Below are positions 25,268 through 33,766 of a stretch of 34,501 nt of DNA, piece after piece. The stretch lies in assembly GCA_024401215.1 (NCBI GenBank), contig JAKSLL010000034.1, forward strand, positions 1 to 34,501, written 5' to 3'. Position numbers and translations under genes: made by a program. The notes beneath the pieces are model-generated. The model saw nothing but the letters and a program-made list of their open reading frames with translations, was not told the DNA's origin and did no database searches. This DNA comes from Bacteroidaceae bacterium (lineage in GTDB: Bacteria; Bacteroidota; Bacteroidia; Bacteroidales; Bacteroidaceae). Position 1 is the first letter of the stretch; every line of letters starts with the position of its first letter.

Positions 25268-25564
25268 TAAATTGGATATAAGGTATATATATTGATTGAG
25301 AGTCATCATGAAATGTAATTTTGTGTGATATAGTTATAATAATTCTCAATGTTTTAACATGTAAGGTTGTTTGTTATTCATTTGTTTTTATATATGAGTA
25401 AATTTTGTTAATTTTGTGTGATAATTATGATACGATAGTGATAATAATTCCTTTCGGCAAACAGCAAATATGTTTGTTACTGCTTGAAGTGATTGTGTCT
25501 GCTATTTGTTAATAATCTGTTTTAATCAAGGCTTGTTTCCACCTTTAATTCAATATTTTACTTT
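25268..25564 (+). promoter_or_regulatory. AT-rich gap with two copies of a promoter-like module
   Basis: TAATTTTGTGTGATA occurs exactly at 25316-25330 and 25409-25423, each containing TAnnTTTG. ATAATAATTC follows each copy within 40 bases. The second half of the capsule operon may be transcribed from here as well. CAAACA (25459) and TGTTTG form a small hairpin further on. No coding sequence is seen. Confidence 0.4.
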
Positions 25565-26737
25565 ATGTCGTTGAAAAAGATAGCATACATAGGTAAGATA
25601 CAATTATCTGATGTTGATTTGTCGTATCTTCATGAGGCTCAGCAATTGGAAGATATTACGTATATCATGGAGATAACGCCTCGTTTTATGAATGGTCCCG
25701 CCTTTAATGTAAAACAAATGTATCCAAAGACAGGCATATTTAAGGCGATTGATGCTTATCCACAATTCAAACAGTATGCTCAATTTATTGATTTGGATAA
25801 ATTCTATATCGTAAATACTTGTGGTAGCATGTGGTGTATAAAGGCTTTTTATACCAACCTACTTCTGCTTATTTTTCTTATTAAGAACAAGTTTGATGTT
25901 ATACACTTAACATGGCCTCTCAATGTATATGAGTTTATTGTGTATTTCTTGAAGAATAGGATGCTTCTTACTGTACACGATCCTTTTCCTCATACGGGGT
26001 TGGATACTTTCATAGTACGACTTCGCAGAAAGGTAGCATTTTGGCTAATACCTAAGTTTATTATACTCAATAGAAATCAGCGTCAGCAGTTTCTTGATTA
26101 CTACTCGCTAAATGAGGCGTGTGTGCTCAACAGCATGTTGAGCTGTTATACATATTTGCGAACAGTTTCGCCCAAATCATCTTCTATTCCTCTTGAAGGT
26201 AAGAAATACATATTGTTTTTTGGAAAGATTTCTCAGTATAAAGGTCTTGATTATCTGTTACCTGCAATGTGTAAAGTACATAGTCATTGTCCTGATCTTC
26301 ATCTTGTTGTAGCAGGTGGTGGCACTTTTCATTTTGATATAGAGAAATATAAAAATCTTGATTACATCCATATAGAAAACCGTTTTATAGAACAAGAAGA
26401 ACTTGTAGCCCTCATAAAGAATTCCTATTTTGTTGTCTGCCCTTATACTGATGCTACGCAGAGTGGGGTGGTGATGTCAGCTTTTGCGTTCAACAAACCG
26501 TCTGTTGTAACAAATGTAGGTGGACTTGGCGAGATGGTAATTGATGGCAAGTTTGGTCGAGTCATAAAGGAAAAGGATGTTGAAGCTCTTGTCGAAGTCA
26601 TAATACAGTTGGCTGATGATGAGGCACTGATAAATAGATATTCAAACAATATTGCTGAAGCATACAAATCAGGAGAACTCTCATGGAGGAAGATTGCTGA
26701 AATGCTAAGCCAAGAATATAAAAAAGTTGCGGAATGA
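25565..26737 (+). CDS. Glycosyltransferase family 4 (GT-B fold)
   Basis: This 390-residue protein has the family 4 C-terminal signature: KKYILFFGKISQYKGLDYLL, LHLVVAGGG, NRFIEQEELVALIKNSYFVV and CPYTDATQSGVVMSAFAFNK, then PSVVTNVGGLGEMVIDGKFG. The N-terminal half is more divergent, with LIFLIKNKFDVIHLTWPLNV and MLLTVHDPFPHTGLDTF. It is distinct in sequence from the family 4 gene at 24125. It overlaps the following gene by four bases. The role is addition of one sugar to the repeat unit. Donor and linkage are unknown. Confidence 0.92.
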   Translation: MSLKKIAYIGKIQLSDVDLSYLHEAQQLEDITYIMEITPRFMNGPAFNVKQMYPKTGIFKAIDAYPQFKQYAQFIDLDKFYIVNTCGSMWCIKAFYTNLLLLIFLIKNKFDVIHLTWPLNVYEFIVYFLKNRMLLTVHDPFPHTGLDTFIVRLRRKVAFWLIPKFIILNRNQRQQFLDYYSLNEACVLNSMLSCYTYLRTVSPKSSSIPLEGKKYILFFGKISQYKGLDYLLPAMCKVHSHCPDLHLVVAGGGTFHFDIEKYKNLDYIHIENRFIEQEELVALIKNSYFVVCPYTDATQSGVVMSAFAFNKPSVVTNVGGLGEMVIDGKFGRVIKEKDVEALVEVIIQLADDEALINRYSNNIAEAYKSGELSWRKIAEMLSQEYKKVAE

Positions 26738-27522
26738 AAAATAAATTGTCGATAGTCATTGTTGAATATTTTTCAGTAGATGAAATACTTAGGTGTGTAG
26801 ATTCAATCTCAACGCATACAGGTATCTCTCATGAAATAATCATATCGTCCAATTCGTGCTATGATGATCAAAAGCAGAAGGAAATAAAGGAGTTAAATCC
26901 TAATATAAGATGGTCGTTCAATGAGAAAAATGGAGGATTTGCTTATGCGATGAATAAGGGACTGAGTATTGCCGAAGGTGATTTCCTTGTTATCATGAAT
27001 TCTGATTGTACGATTAATTGTGACCTCTCTAATATGGTGACATTAATGGAAAAGCATCCGGAGATAGGTGCTATAGCGCCTCAAATTCGAGATGCTGAAG
27101 ATAAAATCCAAGATACAGCTCGCCCTTACGTGTCTCTTCCTCGTTTTGTTTTCAGACAGATAAATCGCGTAATATTCAAGAAAGAGAGCATACTAAATCA
27201 TGGGTTTGACTATCAAAAGGTACAAACTGTCGATTGGGTGATAGGTGCTTTCATTATGGTGTCAAGAAAGGCATATCAGCTAACCCATGGACTTGATGAG
27301 AAGTTTTTTATGTATGCAGAAGATCTTGATTGGTGCACTCGAATTCGTAAAGCTGGTCTTGAGGTTGTGTATTATCCAAAGCTTGTTATAACTTACAAGG
27401 GGACAAGAAGAGCTCGTACTAATGGTGCTTATGCCAAGATATTTCTTAAAAGCCATTTTGCATATTGGCGTACATTTGGATTTGTTGGAGGTTATCCTGT
27501 TAGAAAGGATATTTCATTCTAG
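26734..27522 (+). CDS. Glycosyltransferase family 2 (rhamnosyltransferase-like)
   Basis: This 262-residue protein starts MKNKLSIVIVEYFSVDEILR and has the features of the WbbL-like branch of family 2: SSNSCYDDQ, the hallmark NEKNGGFAYAMNKGLSIAEG, and the metal site FLVIMNSDCTINCDL. VDWVIGAFIMVSRKAYQLTH and FFMYAEDLDWCTRIRKAGLE complete the pattern. Members often transfer rhamnose or other deoxyhexoses, but that cannot be decided here. Its start overlaps the preceding stop (ATGA). It is the last glycosyltransferase of the plus-strand block. An 80-base gap separates it from the lipoprotein gene. Confidence 0.9.
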   Translation: MKNKLSIVIVEYFSVDEILRCVDSISTHTGISHEIIISSNSCYDDQKQKEIKELNPNIRWSFNEKNGGFAYAMNKGLSIAEGDFLVIMNSDCTINCDLSNMVTLMEKHPEIGAIAPQIRDAEDKIQDTARPYVSLPRFVFRQINRVIFKKESILNHGFDYQKVQTVDWVIGAFIMVSRKAYQLTHGLDEKFFMYAEDLDWCTRIRKAGLEVVYYPKLVITYKGTRRARTNGAYAKIFLKSHFAYWRTFGFVGGYPVRKDISF

Positions 27523-27602
27523 AATTTATATAATCCTATAACGAAACAAAGTCTGTAGTTGTCTTTTTAATGCCATTCATTTATTTGACTATTATTTAAG
27601 AA

Positions 27603-28640
27603 ATGAAAAAGTGCTGTTATCTTTTTCTCCTATCTTTTTTCCTTGTAGTTGTAGCATCTTGCGACAAGGAAGACGATGATATGGATTCGTTGCTTTCTAA
27701 GCAATCATCACCATTTGTGACTCCAAATAGTTGTGGAATTGATGAAGTGCTGAAGAGAGACACACTCCGTATCCTTGATATTGGAAATTCCTATACAAAT
27801 GATGGTATTGCATATTTAGGACATATTGTTGAAGCTGCTAATATAAATACAGATAATATCTGTTTTTATTCTCTCACTCGTGGCAGTGCGAGTTTCAAAA
27901 GTTGGTATGATTGCTATTATGGATTGGATAACCAGAAATATCATCTTAACAAAGAGTTTGGAGGTTTGACAATGCAAGTAAAAACAGGAGTATATGGAAA
28001 TGGAGATTCTTCAGGTATGCAATCTGCACTGTCTCAAAAATGGGATCTTATCATTGTACATCAGGTAAGTGATTATGCAAATGATTACCGCAAATGGAAT
28101 ACAATGTCTGACGGAGGGTATTTGTATCGCTATACAAAGATGCTGTCAGCTCTTCAGCCTGATGCTGCATTTGGTTTTCTCCTTATTCATAGTTATATGG
28201 ATAATTATAAGTCAAATACAGAAGGTTCTTCTTTCAAACGGTGGAACAATATCGTAAAGGCTACTGATGAAATGCTTGTTGATTATCCAATCTATCAACT
28301 TGTTATTCCTTATGGTTCTGCTATACAAAATCTGCGTTCGTCATCCTTAAATAACGAGTATGACCTAACTCGTGATGGGACACATCTTGGTTATGGACTT
28401 GCTCGCTATGCTGCGGCATGTGCTTATTATCAAAGTATATTTTATCCTCGTACAGGCGTGAGTGTATTAGGTAATACTTGGCGATATCAATGCACCTCTT
28501 CTGAATTGAAAAAAGTTAAGTATCTTTCAAGTTGTGTTGATGTTGACGATGATGCTGCCCATGTTGCTCAAATGGCTGCTGTGTATGCTTGTCAGAATTA
28601 TCGGAATAACGTTGCGCCAACTTCAATTGCTACTCAATAA
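27603..28640 (+). CDS. DUF4886-like SGNH-fold lipoprotein
   Basis: This 345-residue protein has a lipoprotein signal (LLSFFLVVVASC, Cys19). The mature part looks like an SGNH-hydrolase relative of the DUF4886 type. Block I is LRILDIGNSYTNDG, with Ser in GNSYT as the likely nucleophile. A middle block is WDLIIVHQVSDYAND. The last block is LTRDGTHLGYGLARYAAACA, supplying the Asp and His. Such proteins may act as esterases on surface glycans, which would suit a locus that also encodes an acyltransferase, but no activity is known. It is the last plus-strand gene of the locus and converges with the minus-strand lipoprotein gene 17 bases away. Confidence 0.75.
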   Translation: MKKCCYLFLLSFFLVVVASCDKEDDDMDSLLSKQSSPFVTPNSCGIDEVLKRDTLRILDIGNSYTNDGIAYLGHIVEAANINTDNICFYSLTRGSASFKSWYDCYYGLDNQKYHLNKEFGGLTMQVKTGVYGNGDSSGMQSALSQKWDLIIVHQVSDYANDYRKWNTMSDGGYLYRYTKMLSALQPDAAFGFLLIHSYMDNYKSNTEGSSFKRWNNIVKATDEMLVDYPIYQLVIPYGSAIQNLRSSSLNNEYDLTRDGTHLGYGLARYAAACAYYQSIFYPRTGVSVLGNTWRYQCTSSELKKVKYLSSCVDVDDDAAHVAQMAAVYACQNYRNNVAPTSIATQ

Positions 28641-28657
28641 TTCCAGGATGATGTAGG

Positions 28658-29152
28658 TTAGAATTTCCTAAATGTTAGTTTCTCGTTTTGGGTAGAAAGG
28701 ATTAGGGTGGATGAATTTAGCTTTATAATATCGAACTTTACTCCGTATTTACTTTTACTGCTGTTATCTTCTTCTAAATATAGCCCAAATAAATTTAAAT
28801 CTTTTAAATCTTTTTCATTTGTAAGCCATTCATTGTCATCTGTCTCTTTCTCATAAGCGGAAGCGGTGCAGAAGTCGTATAGATGAAGTTTTGACGATTC
28901 CATTGAGTTGTGAGAGTAAAACTTAAGTTTATAGGACTCACTTTTATAATTTAATTGGAGAATTTCTCTTCGAAAACTCCAATATGCTCTATTGCCCTTA
29001 ACATCAGTAGTCGTGCCATCTTTCTCAATAGTAAGTAGTTGCCACATTCCGTCAAGATCGTTTTCTGGTAGTTTGTCGCATGAAACGCCAATGAAATGCA
29101 ATAGCAACATCAAACAAATGTATATTATATTATATGTCCTTTTTCGAGTCAT
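28658..29152 (-). CDS. Small lipocalin-like lipoprotein
   Basis: This 164-residue protein has a lipoprotein signal (LMLLLHFIGVSC, Cys25). The mature domain opens with DLDGMWQLLTIEKDGTT and ends with STLILSTQNEKLTFRKF, the beginning and end pattern of Bacteroidota lipocalin-like domains. It is very AT-rich and lies six bases after the wzi stop, so it is the third gene of the wecA-wzi operon. The position suggests a part in capsule attachment or assembly at the outer membrane, but there is no motif for a specific function. Confidence 0.68.
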   Translation of the reverse strand: MTRKRTYNIIYICLMLLLHFIGVSCDKLPENDLDGMWQLLTIEKDGTTTDVKGNRAYWSFRREILQLNYKSESYKLKFYSHNSMESSKLHLYDFCTASAYEKETDDNEWLTNEKDLKDLNLFGLYLEEDNSSKSKYGVKFDIIKLNSSTLILSTQNEKLTFRKF

Positions 29153-29158
29153 GATGAT

Positions 29159-30643
29159 TTATTTTGTAAGAAAACCACACTTCTTTATAGATAATTGTCC
29201 GCCGGCGCTATTTCCTCTCAATGTGCCGTTGTCATATCCAAATGCTGCTGTAAATGTCCAATCTTCCATCTTCGTTGGATTGTATGATACCTCAAATAGG
29301 CATGAGTTCTGTTTTTTTACGTCATCAAAAGGATTGTCGTATGTTCCCCAGTTCTCCGTGAAAGAGAGAAGCATACGCCAATGAATTTCATTTGTTGGAT
29401 CACCATCTAAACCGATGTGCCAAGCTAACAGTCGGTTGCTTTTGAATACCATAGTATGATCTATGTTATATATAGGTGAGTTGAACAACGGATTTCCTAT
29501 CGCCATTCCCCAATGTTCCCATCCAGAGTATATACGGTGGTTGTAATAGTCATCATTTCCTGCATAACCTTTAGGCATGTTGTGGGTTGGGTCAAGATAA
29601 ACAGCTCCGCTTTGGTCTTTTGATGAGAGATGTTCGATAAGAGCATGGCTTACAACTCTATTTTTAGGCAGTTCGGCATCAATGCCGAGTAGATGGTCGT
29701 AAATGCCATACTGAACAGTCATCATAGAATGATCCTCAAAAAATCTTTCTGCATAGAGACGAGTGGACCATCCTTTGCCTTTCCATGTTAATGCGCTGTT
29801 GTAAGAGCCAAGATGGTTTCCAGCTACGTTTGTAATGGTGCCATCTGTAGCATCTCCTCCACTATTAATAGGGAAAAATGCTTTCCAGTACGCGCTAAGA
29901 GATTCGCTATGATTAAGTGTAGTTTTATTGTGTATGTTTCTTCCTGTTATATTATAGCTCCTTCCTCCGAACTGGGAAAACATTTGTATGCCAATTTCGT
30001 ATGTTAGTGGAAAGCATTTCTCATCTCCAAATTTCATGTAGAGTGCTTTCTCATGGTAGAGATGATTTGTGGTGTATCTTGTATTTTTATCAACCCATGA
30101 CTCCTGCCATTTTCCATCGGTGGTCTTGCCGTAACTCATGCGGCCTTTGAATTTCCACCATTGATGGGTGCCGGGCACGGAAATGTAGTCAACATTGAAT
30201 TTCACTTGCGGTATGGGTGTGGCGTTTATGCCAAGGCTAAGGCCGCCGCTTGTGAGTTCATTGTTACGGAGGTCTATTTCATTCTCTTTTGCTCCAATGG
30301 TGAGAGACACCTTCTTGTATGCTGTTGAGAAATATGCTTGATGGATTAGAAAGTTTGATGTTGAATTCTGGTTGAGCACAAGATCGATGCCATATTCGCT
30401 TTTCCAATTTTTTACGGAGTCAGCAGACATGCTGCGTGTTATGCTCACTCTTTCGTATGCAGAATTGCTTTCCACCGATCCGAGGCCTTGTCTATTGCTT
30501 GAAAGCCATAATGGCGCATTGTCGCCATTGCTGACAGTACCACTTGCCTCTATAGAATAGTTTATGCCTTTGCCTAAATCTTTCATCTGGGCAAAGGCGC
30601 TGATTTGTGATATGCTTAGCAATAATGCGATGACCTTCCTCAT
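29159..30643 (-). CDS. wzi: Wzi-family capsule assembly outer-membrane protein
   Basis: This 494-residue protein starts with a signal peptide (MRKVIALLLSISQISAFAQ). Family features are GINYSIEASGTVSNGDNAPL and WLSSNRQGLGSVESNSAY at the N-terminus, then IHQAYFSTAYKKVSLTIGAK and SGGLSLGINATPIPQVKFNV. The rest is beta-strand rich, fitting an 18-stranded Wzi-type barrel, ending LSIKKCGFLTK. Wzi helps attach or organise capsule on the cell surface. Its ATG overlaps the stop of the upstream wecA-like gene by four bases. The gene is convergent with the main capsule block. Confidence 0.9.
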   Translation of the reverse strand: MRKVIALLLSISQISAFAQMKDLGKGINYSIEASGTVSNGDNAPLWLSSNRQGLGSVESNSAYERVSITRSMSADSVKNWKSEYGIDLVLNQNSTSNFLIHQAYFSTAYKKVSLTIGAKENEIDLRNNELTSGGLSLGINATPIPQVKFNVDYISVPGTHQWWKFKGRMSYGKTTDGKWQESWVDKNTRYTTNHLYHEKALYMKFGDEKCFPLTYEIGIQMFSQFGGRSYNITGRNIHNKTTLNHSESLSAYWKAFFPINSGGDATDGTITNVAGNHLGSYNSALTWKGKGWSTRLYAERFFEDHSMMTVQYGIYDHLLGIDAELPKNRVVSHALIEHLSSKDQSGAVYLDPTHNMPKGYAGNDDYYNHRIYSGWEHWGMAIGNPLFNSPIYNIDHTMVFKSNRLLAWHIGLDGDPTNEIHWRMLLSFTENWGTYDNPFDDVKKQNSCLFEVSYNPTKMEDWTFTAAFGYDNGTLRGNSAGGQLSIKKCGFLTK

Positions 30644-31722
30644 TGTGCTTTAAGTTTTTGTATCACCCACATGAACACAGAGTAGATGAGTATGTCTAAC
30701 GCGATGATGTAGGTTGCCTGTATTCCAAGTCCGTTCAGTCCGTAGTTAATAAGGCAGAAGGAGATGAATACGGCTAATATGACTGCAAGTGCTTGATGCA
30801 TGTCGAGACCCATCTGCATGATTCTGTGATGTATATGCGTCTTGTCTGCTTCAAACATCTTTTTGCCGTTTATCTTTCTCTGTATTGCCACTCTTATTAC
30901 GTCAATGCATGGAAGGAAAACCAATGAGAACGATATTAGAAGAGAGTCTTGTCTGTATGGGAAGCCTCCGCATTCGTTCGACATCTGATATTTGATGGCG
31001 AGGTAGGCTATGACATAACCGAGAAACAGGCTTCCGGAGTCTCCCATAAAGATTTTCAGTCCTCCCACTTTGCCATAGTAGTTGAAGAAGAAGAATGCCA
31101 GTATAGCTCCTGCAAGACTTACGCTCATAAGGCAGAACAGCATTGAACCGAGATGGAAATAGAGTAGGGTGAATGCTGCGAGAATAAGTATAGAGAGACT
31201 TGATGACAGTCCGTCAATTCCGTCGATAAGGTTCATTGCGTTGACAATAAGCAGAATGACAAATACTGTTAACGGATAGCTTATCCAAAGCGGTATTTCA
31301 TAAATTCCGAACAGCCCATGCAGGTTGTTTATCATCAAGTTGCAGAATGGGAAGAAGAGCGCAGCCACAGTCTGGATGGCGAATTTATGTATGGCTTTCA
31401 TGCCATTTAGGTCGTCCAGAATGCCAATAAGGTATATGAGAAGCGCTCCGATAGCCATCATCATAGTAGATATTGTAACTTCGAAATCCTTGCTCAGTCC
31501 ATTGTACATGATAGCAAGGGTGATTGCCACTCCAATACTCAGTGATGGCAAGAAAAGCGTGCCTCCGAGACGAGGTATGGCTTCCTTGTGCAACTTTCTG
31601 CCGTTAGGCTGGTCATATAGGCCATGAATGTTGCATATTTTTATTATAAATGGCGTGCCTATGAGTGAAAACGCCAGACTAATTGTAAATGCGATTAATA
31701 TGTATATCCAGTTTAATGTCAT
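30640..31722 (-). CDS. WecA/MraY-family undecaprenyl-phosphate sugar-1-phosphate transferase
   Basis: This polytopic 360-residue enzyme links a HexNAc-1-phosphate to undecaprenyl phosphate. About eleven membrane segments are visible. Motifs are HGLYDQPNGRKLHKEAIPRL at the N-terminus, GILDDLNGMKAIHKF with the Asp pair, NAMNLIDGIDGLSSSLSILI with the catalytic Asp region, KIFMGDSGSLFLGYVIAYLA, and DKTHIHHRIMQMGL, the HIHH motif that separates the WecA group from MraY. It is the first gene of the minus-strand operon with wzi. It gives the locus a second initiating transferase besides the PF02397 enzyme at 10356. It may serve another glycan. Confidence 0.92.
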   Translation of the reverse strand: MTLNWIYILIAFTISLAFSLIGTPFIIKICNIHGLYDQPNGRKLHKEAIPRLGGTLFLPSLSIGVAITLAIMYNGLSKDFEVTISTMMMAIGALLIYLIGILDDLNGMKAIHKFAIQTVAALFFPFCNLMINNLHGLFGIYEIPLWISYPLTVFVILLIVNAMNLIDGIDGLSSSLSILILAAFTLLYFHLGSMLFCLMSVSLAGAILAFFFFNYYGKVGGLKIFMGDSGSLFLGYVIAYLAIKYQMSNECGGFPYRQDSLLISFSLVFLPCIDVIRVAIQRKINGKKMFEADKTHIHHRIMQMGLDMHQALAVILAVFISFCLINYGLNGLGIQATYIIALDILIYSVFMWVIQKLKAQ

Positions 31723-31925
31723 TGCCTTTTATTTTGGTAATGGACTTGACGATGATGCTTTTTCGTCTTTATTAAGCTATCCGTTATTATTAGGAACTGC
31801 TATATGTTATAACGTGAAAAGTGTTTTTTTATTGTTTTATGACATGTTTTTTATTCCAAGAATTGATTTGATTTCGATATGTAGTATAAGAAAATGATGT
31901 GTTCCTCTTATTGACAATCATGAAA

Positions 31926-31948
31926 AGAGGGAAGCAATGCCTCCCTCT
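31926..31948 (-). terminator. Bidirectional-looking intrinsic terminator after the amylase gene
   Basis: Arms AGAGGGA (31926-31932) and TCCCTCT (31942-31948) form a hairpin flanked by T-runs on both strands. Only the minus-strand amylase gene ends towards it, so that is the likely use. The rest of 31723-32006 shows no gene. Confidence 0.75.
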
Positions 31949-32006
31949 TTTTTTATGAATGTTATGTTTATCAATATCTTGCAATATAATACCTGAATGC
32001 AGAGAT

Positions 32007-33695
32007 TTACAATTTGAACTTTAGCACTTTGCCTCCGTTGGCAGGAAGTTCTACATAGAATGTGCCGTCAGGTATGAGTGTCTTCTTCTCTTTTTTGTTT
32101 GTCAAGAGATCCTTGCATTCGCGCTCTTTATCACTTATTGGGATGTTAAGATGCTCAAATGCATGTGCAGGAATCTTTATCCATGAACGCGCTGGCTCGT
32201 TGTCGAAGTTGGCGATTACAATTATAAGTTCTTTTCCTTCTTTTCTGAGGAATGCATATTGGCGATGCTCATTCATGCCTTGTCCGTAATTGACATACAT
32301 GATATCAAAGAATGCGCCTTCACTTATTGCTTTCTCTTTATTGCAGATGTTAAGCACATTAGTGTAATATGCTTGAAGCTCTTTCTCCTCCTTTGAAAGA
32401 AGGCTTCCGTCAAACTTGCCATTGTTCCTCCAACGGCGGATGAGGTCTATGGTCCAGTAGTCAAAGATTGTTGTTCGTCCATCTTGACCGCTGAATCCTT
32501 CTGAATACATGCCTTGCTCGCCCAGTTCCTGACCAAAGTATATCATCATTGGGTTTGTACGCATAAGCGCACTTACCAGCAGGGCAGGTTTGCCTTTCTC
32601 CGCGTTTCCTGCAAAGAACTGTGAAGCAATGCGCTGCTCGTCATGATTCTCAAGGAAGTTGAGCATGTGGCCTTGTATGTCGTCCACACTCTGCCATGCT
32701 CCTGTGATGCTTGTTGCTGTGTTACCTCCCATTACAGAGCGCAATGTGTCATATAGGCCAACCTTGTCATACAAGTAGTCGAAGTGACCTTGATAGATGT
32801 AGTTGCGGTATTCATGTGGGTTGTAAACCTCTGCAATGAACACAATATTTTTATATGCTTCTTTAACCTTAGGTATTGCCCATCCCCAGAAAGCGCAAGG
32901 CACCATTTCTGCCATGTCGCATCTGAAGCCGTCGATTCCCTTGCTTGCCCAGAAGAGGAGGATTTCTAACATCTTCTCCCATGTGTTAGGTATTGAAGGA
33001 CAAAAGGCAATCTGATGATTTCCTTGATAGTCAACACCATAGTTCAGCTTGACAGTTTCATACCAGTCATTCTGGCCAGCCCACTGTGTGAAGCAGTCGT
33101 TTCCTGTTACCTTAGCAGGAAATTCTACATACTCGCCCATCTCTTCGTTTTGCAGAGAGAAGTTAGGAGAGAATCTCTCGCCAGGGATGTAGTAGAAGTT
33201 GTTATGTGGGTTGAATGACATAGACTTATCGTCATCTTCGCCTAAGTCCTTCACGCCTTCTGGCTTGGCATCTGAATGATATTGTCTTGCTACATGGTTA
33301 GGGACGAAGTCGATAATCATCTTGAGGTCTGCCTTATGTGTGCGTTTCACAAGATTTTCGAACTCCTTCATTCTCTCTGGCACTTTTGTTGCAAGGTCAG
33401 GGTCTATATCGTAATAGTCCTTTATGGCGTAAGGGCTGCCTGCATTTCCTTTCACAACAGCAGGATGGTCTTTCTGTATTCCGTATGCTGTGAAGTCTGT
33501 CTTTGTTGCGTGTTCAATAATACCTGTGTACCAGATGTGTGTGGCACCAAGTTTCTTTATCTCAGCAAGCGCTGTGCCTGTGAAGTCTGCCATCTTGCCA
33601 CATCCGTTCTCTTTCTTTGTGCCATTGCTGACATTCTTATTAGAGTTTGCGCCGAAGAGTCGGGTGAATACTTGGTATATGACAATTTTCTCCAT
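32007..33695 (-). CDS. GH13 alpha-amylase-family enzyme, cytoplasmic
   Basis: This 562-residue protein has no signal peptide, so it should act on alpha-glucans or maltooligosaccharides inside the cell. The GH13 TIM-barrel motifs are clear: region I DLKMIIDFVPNHVARQYH, region II GIDGFRCDMAEMVP (nucleophile Asp), region III IVFIAEVYNP (acid Glu) and region IV MLNFLENHDEQR (third Asp). The N-terminus (MEKIVIYQVFTRLFGANSN) starts directly with the catalytic domain. A C-terminal beta domain (about 480-562) ends in VELPANGGKVLKFKL. It has no obvious link with the capsule genes. A terminator follows at 31926-31948. Confidence 0.92.
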   Translation of the reverse strand: MEKIVIYQVFTRLFGANSNKNVSNGTKKENGCGKMADFTGTALAEIKKLGATHIWYTGIIEHATKTDFTAYGIQKDHPAVVKGNAGSPYAIKDYYDIDPDLATKVPERMKEFENLVKRTHKADLKMIIDFVPNHVARQYHSDAKPEGVKDLGEDDDKSMSFNPHNNFYYIPGERFSPNFSLQNEEMGEYVEFPAKVTGNDCFTQWAGQNDWYETVKLNYGVDYQGNHQIAFCPSIPNTWEKMLEILLFWASKGIDGFRCDMAEMVPCAFWGWAIPKVKEAYKNIVFIAEVYNPHEYRNYIYQGHFDYLYDKVGLYDTLRSVMGGNTATSITGAWQSVDDIQGHMLNFLENHDEQRIASQFFAGNAEKGKPALLVSALMRTNPMMIYFGQELGEQGMYSEGFSGQDGRTTIFDYWTIDLIRRWRNNGKFDGSLLSKEEKELQAYYTNVLNICNKEKAISEGAFFDIMYVNYGQGMNEHRQYAFLRKEGKELIIVIANFDNEPARSWIKIPAHAFEHLNIPISDKERECKDLLTNKKEKKTLIPDGTFYVELPANGGKVLKFKL

Positions 33696-33713
33696 AATAG
33701 ATTTAAAATAGAA

Positions 33714-33754
33714 AAAGTGAATAGCGAAGCACTCATCACTTCACTATTCACTTT
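33714..33754 (-). terminator. Intrinsic terminator between fabD and the amylase gene
   Basis: Perfect 11-bp arms (AAAGTGAATAG 33714-33724; CTATTCACTTT 33744-33754) enclose 19 bases. On the minus strand a T-run follows. It lies 13 bases after the fabD stop and only 18 bases before the amylase ATG, so it may also lie in the amylase leader. Confidence 0.75.
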
Positions 33755-33766
33755 GTATTTAATAAT

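Noticed and set aside
31628-31897. An 89-codon plus-strand frame before the wecA-like gene
   Set aside because: It overlaps the start of the WecA coding sequence on the other strand and has no supporting signal.
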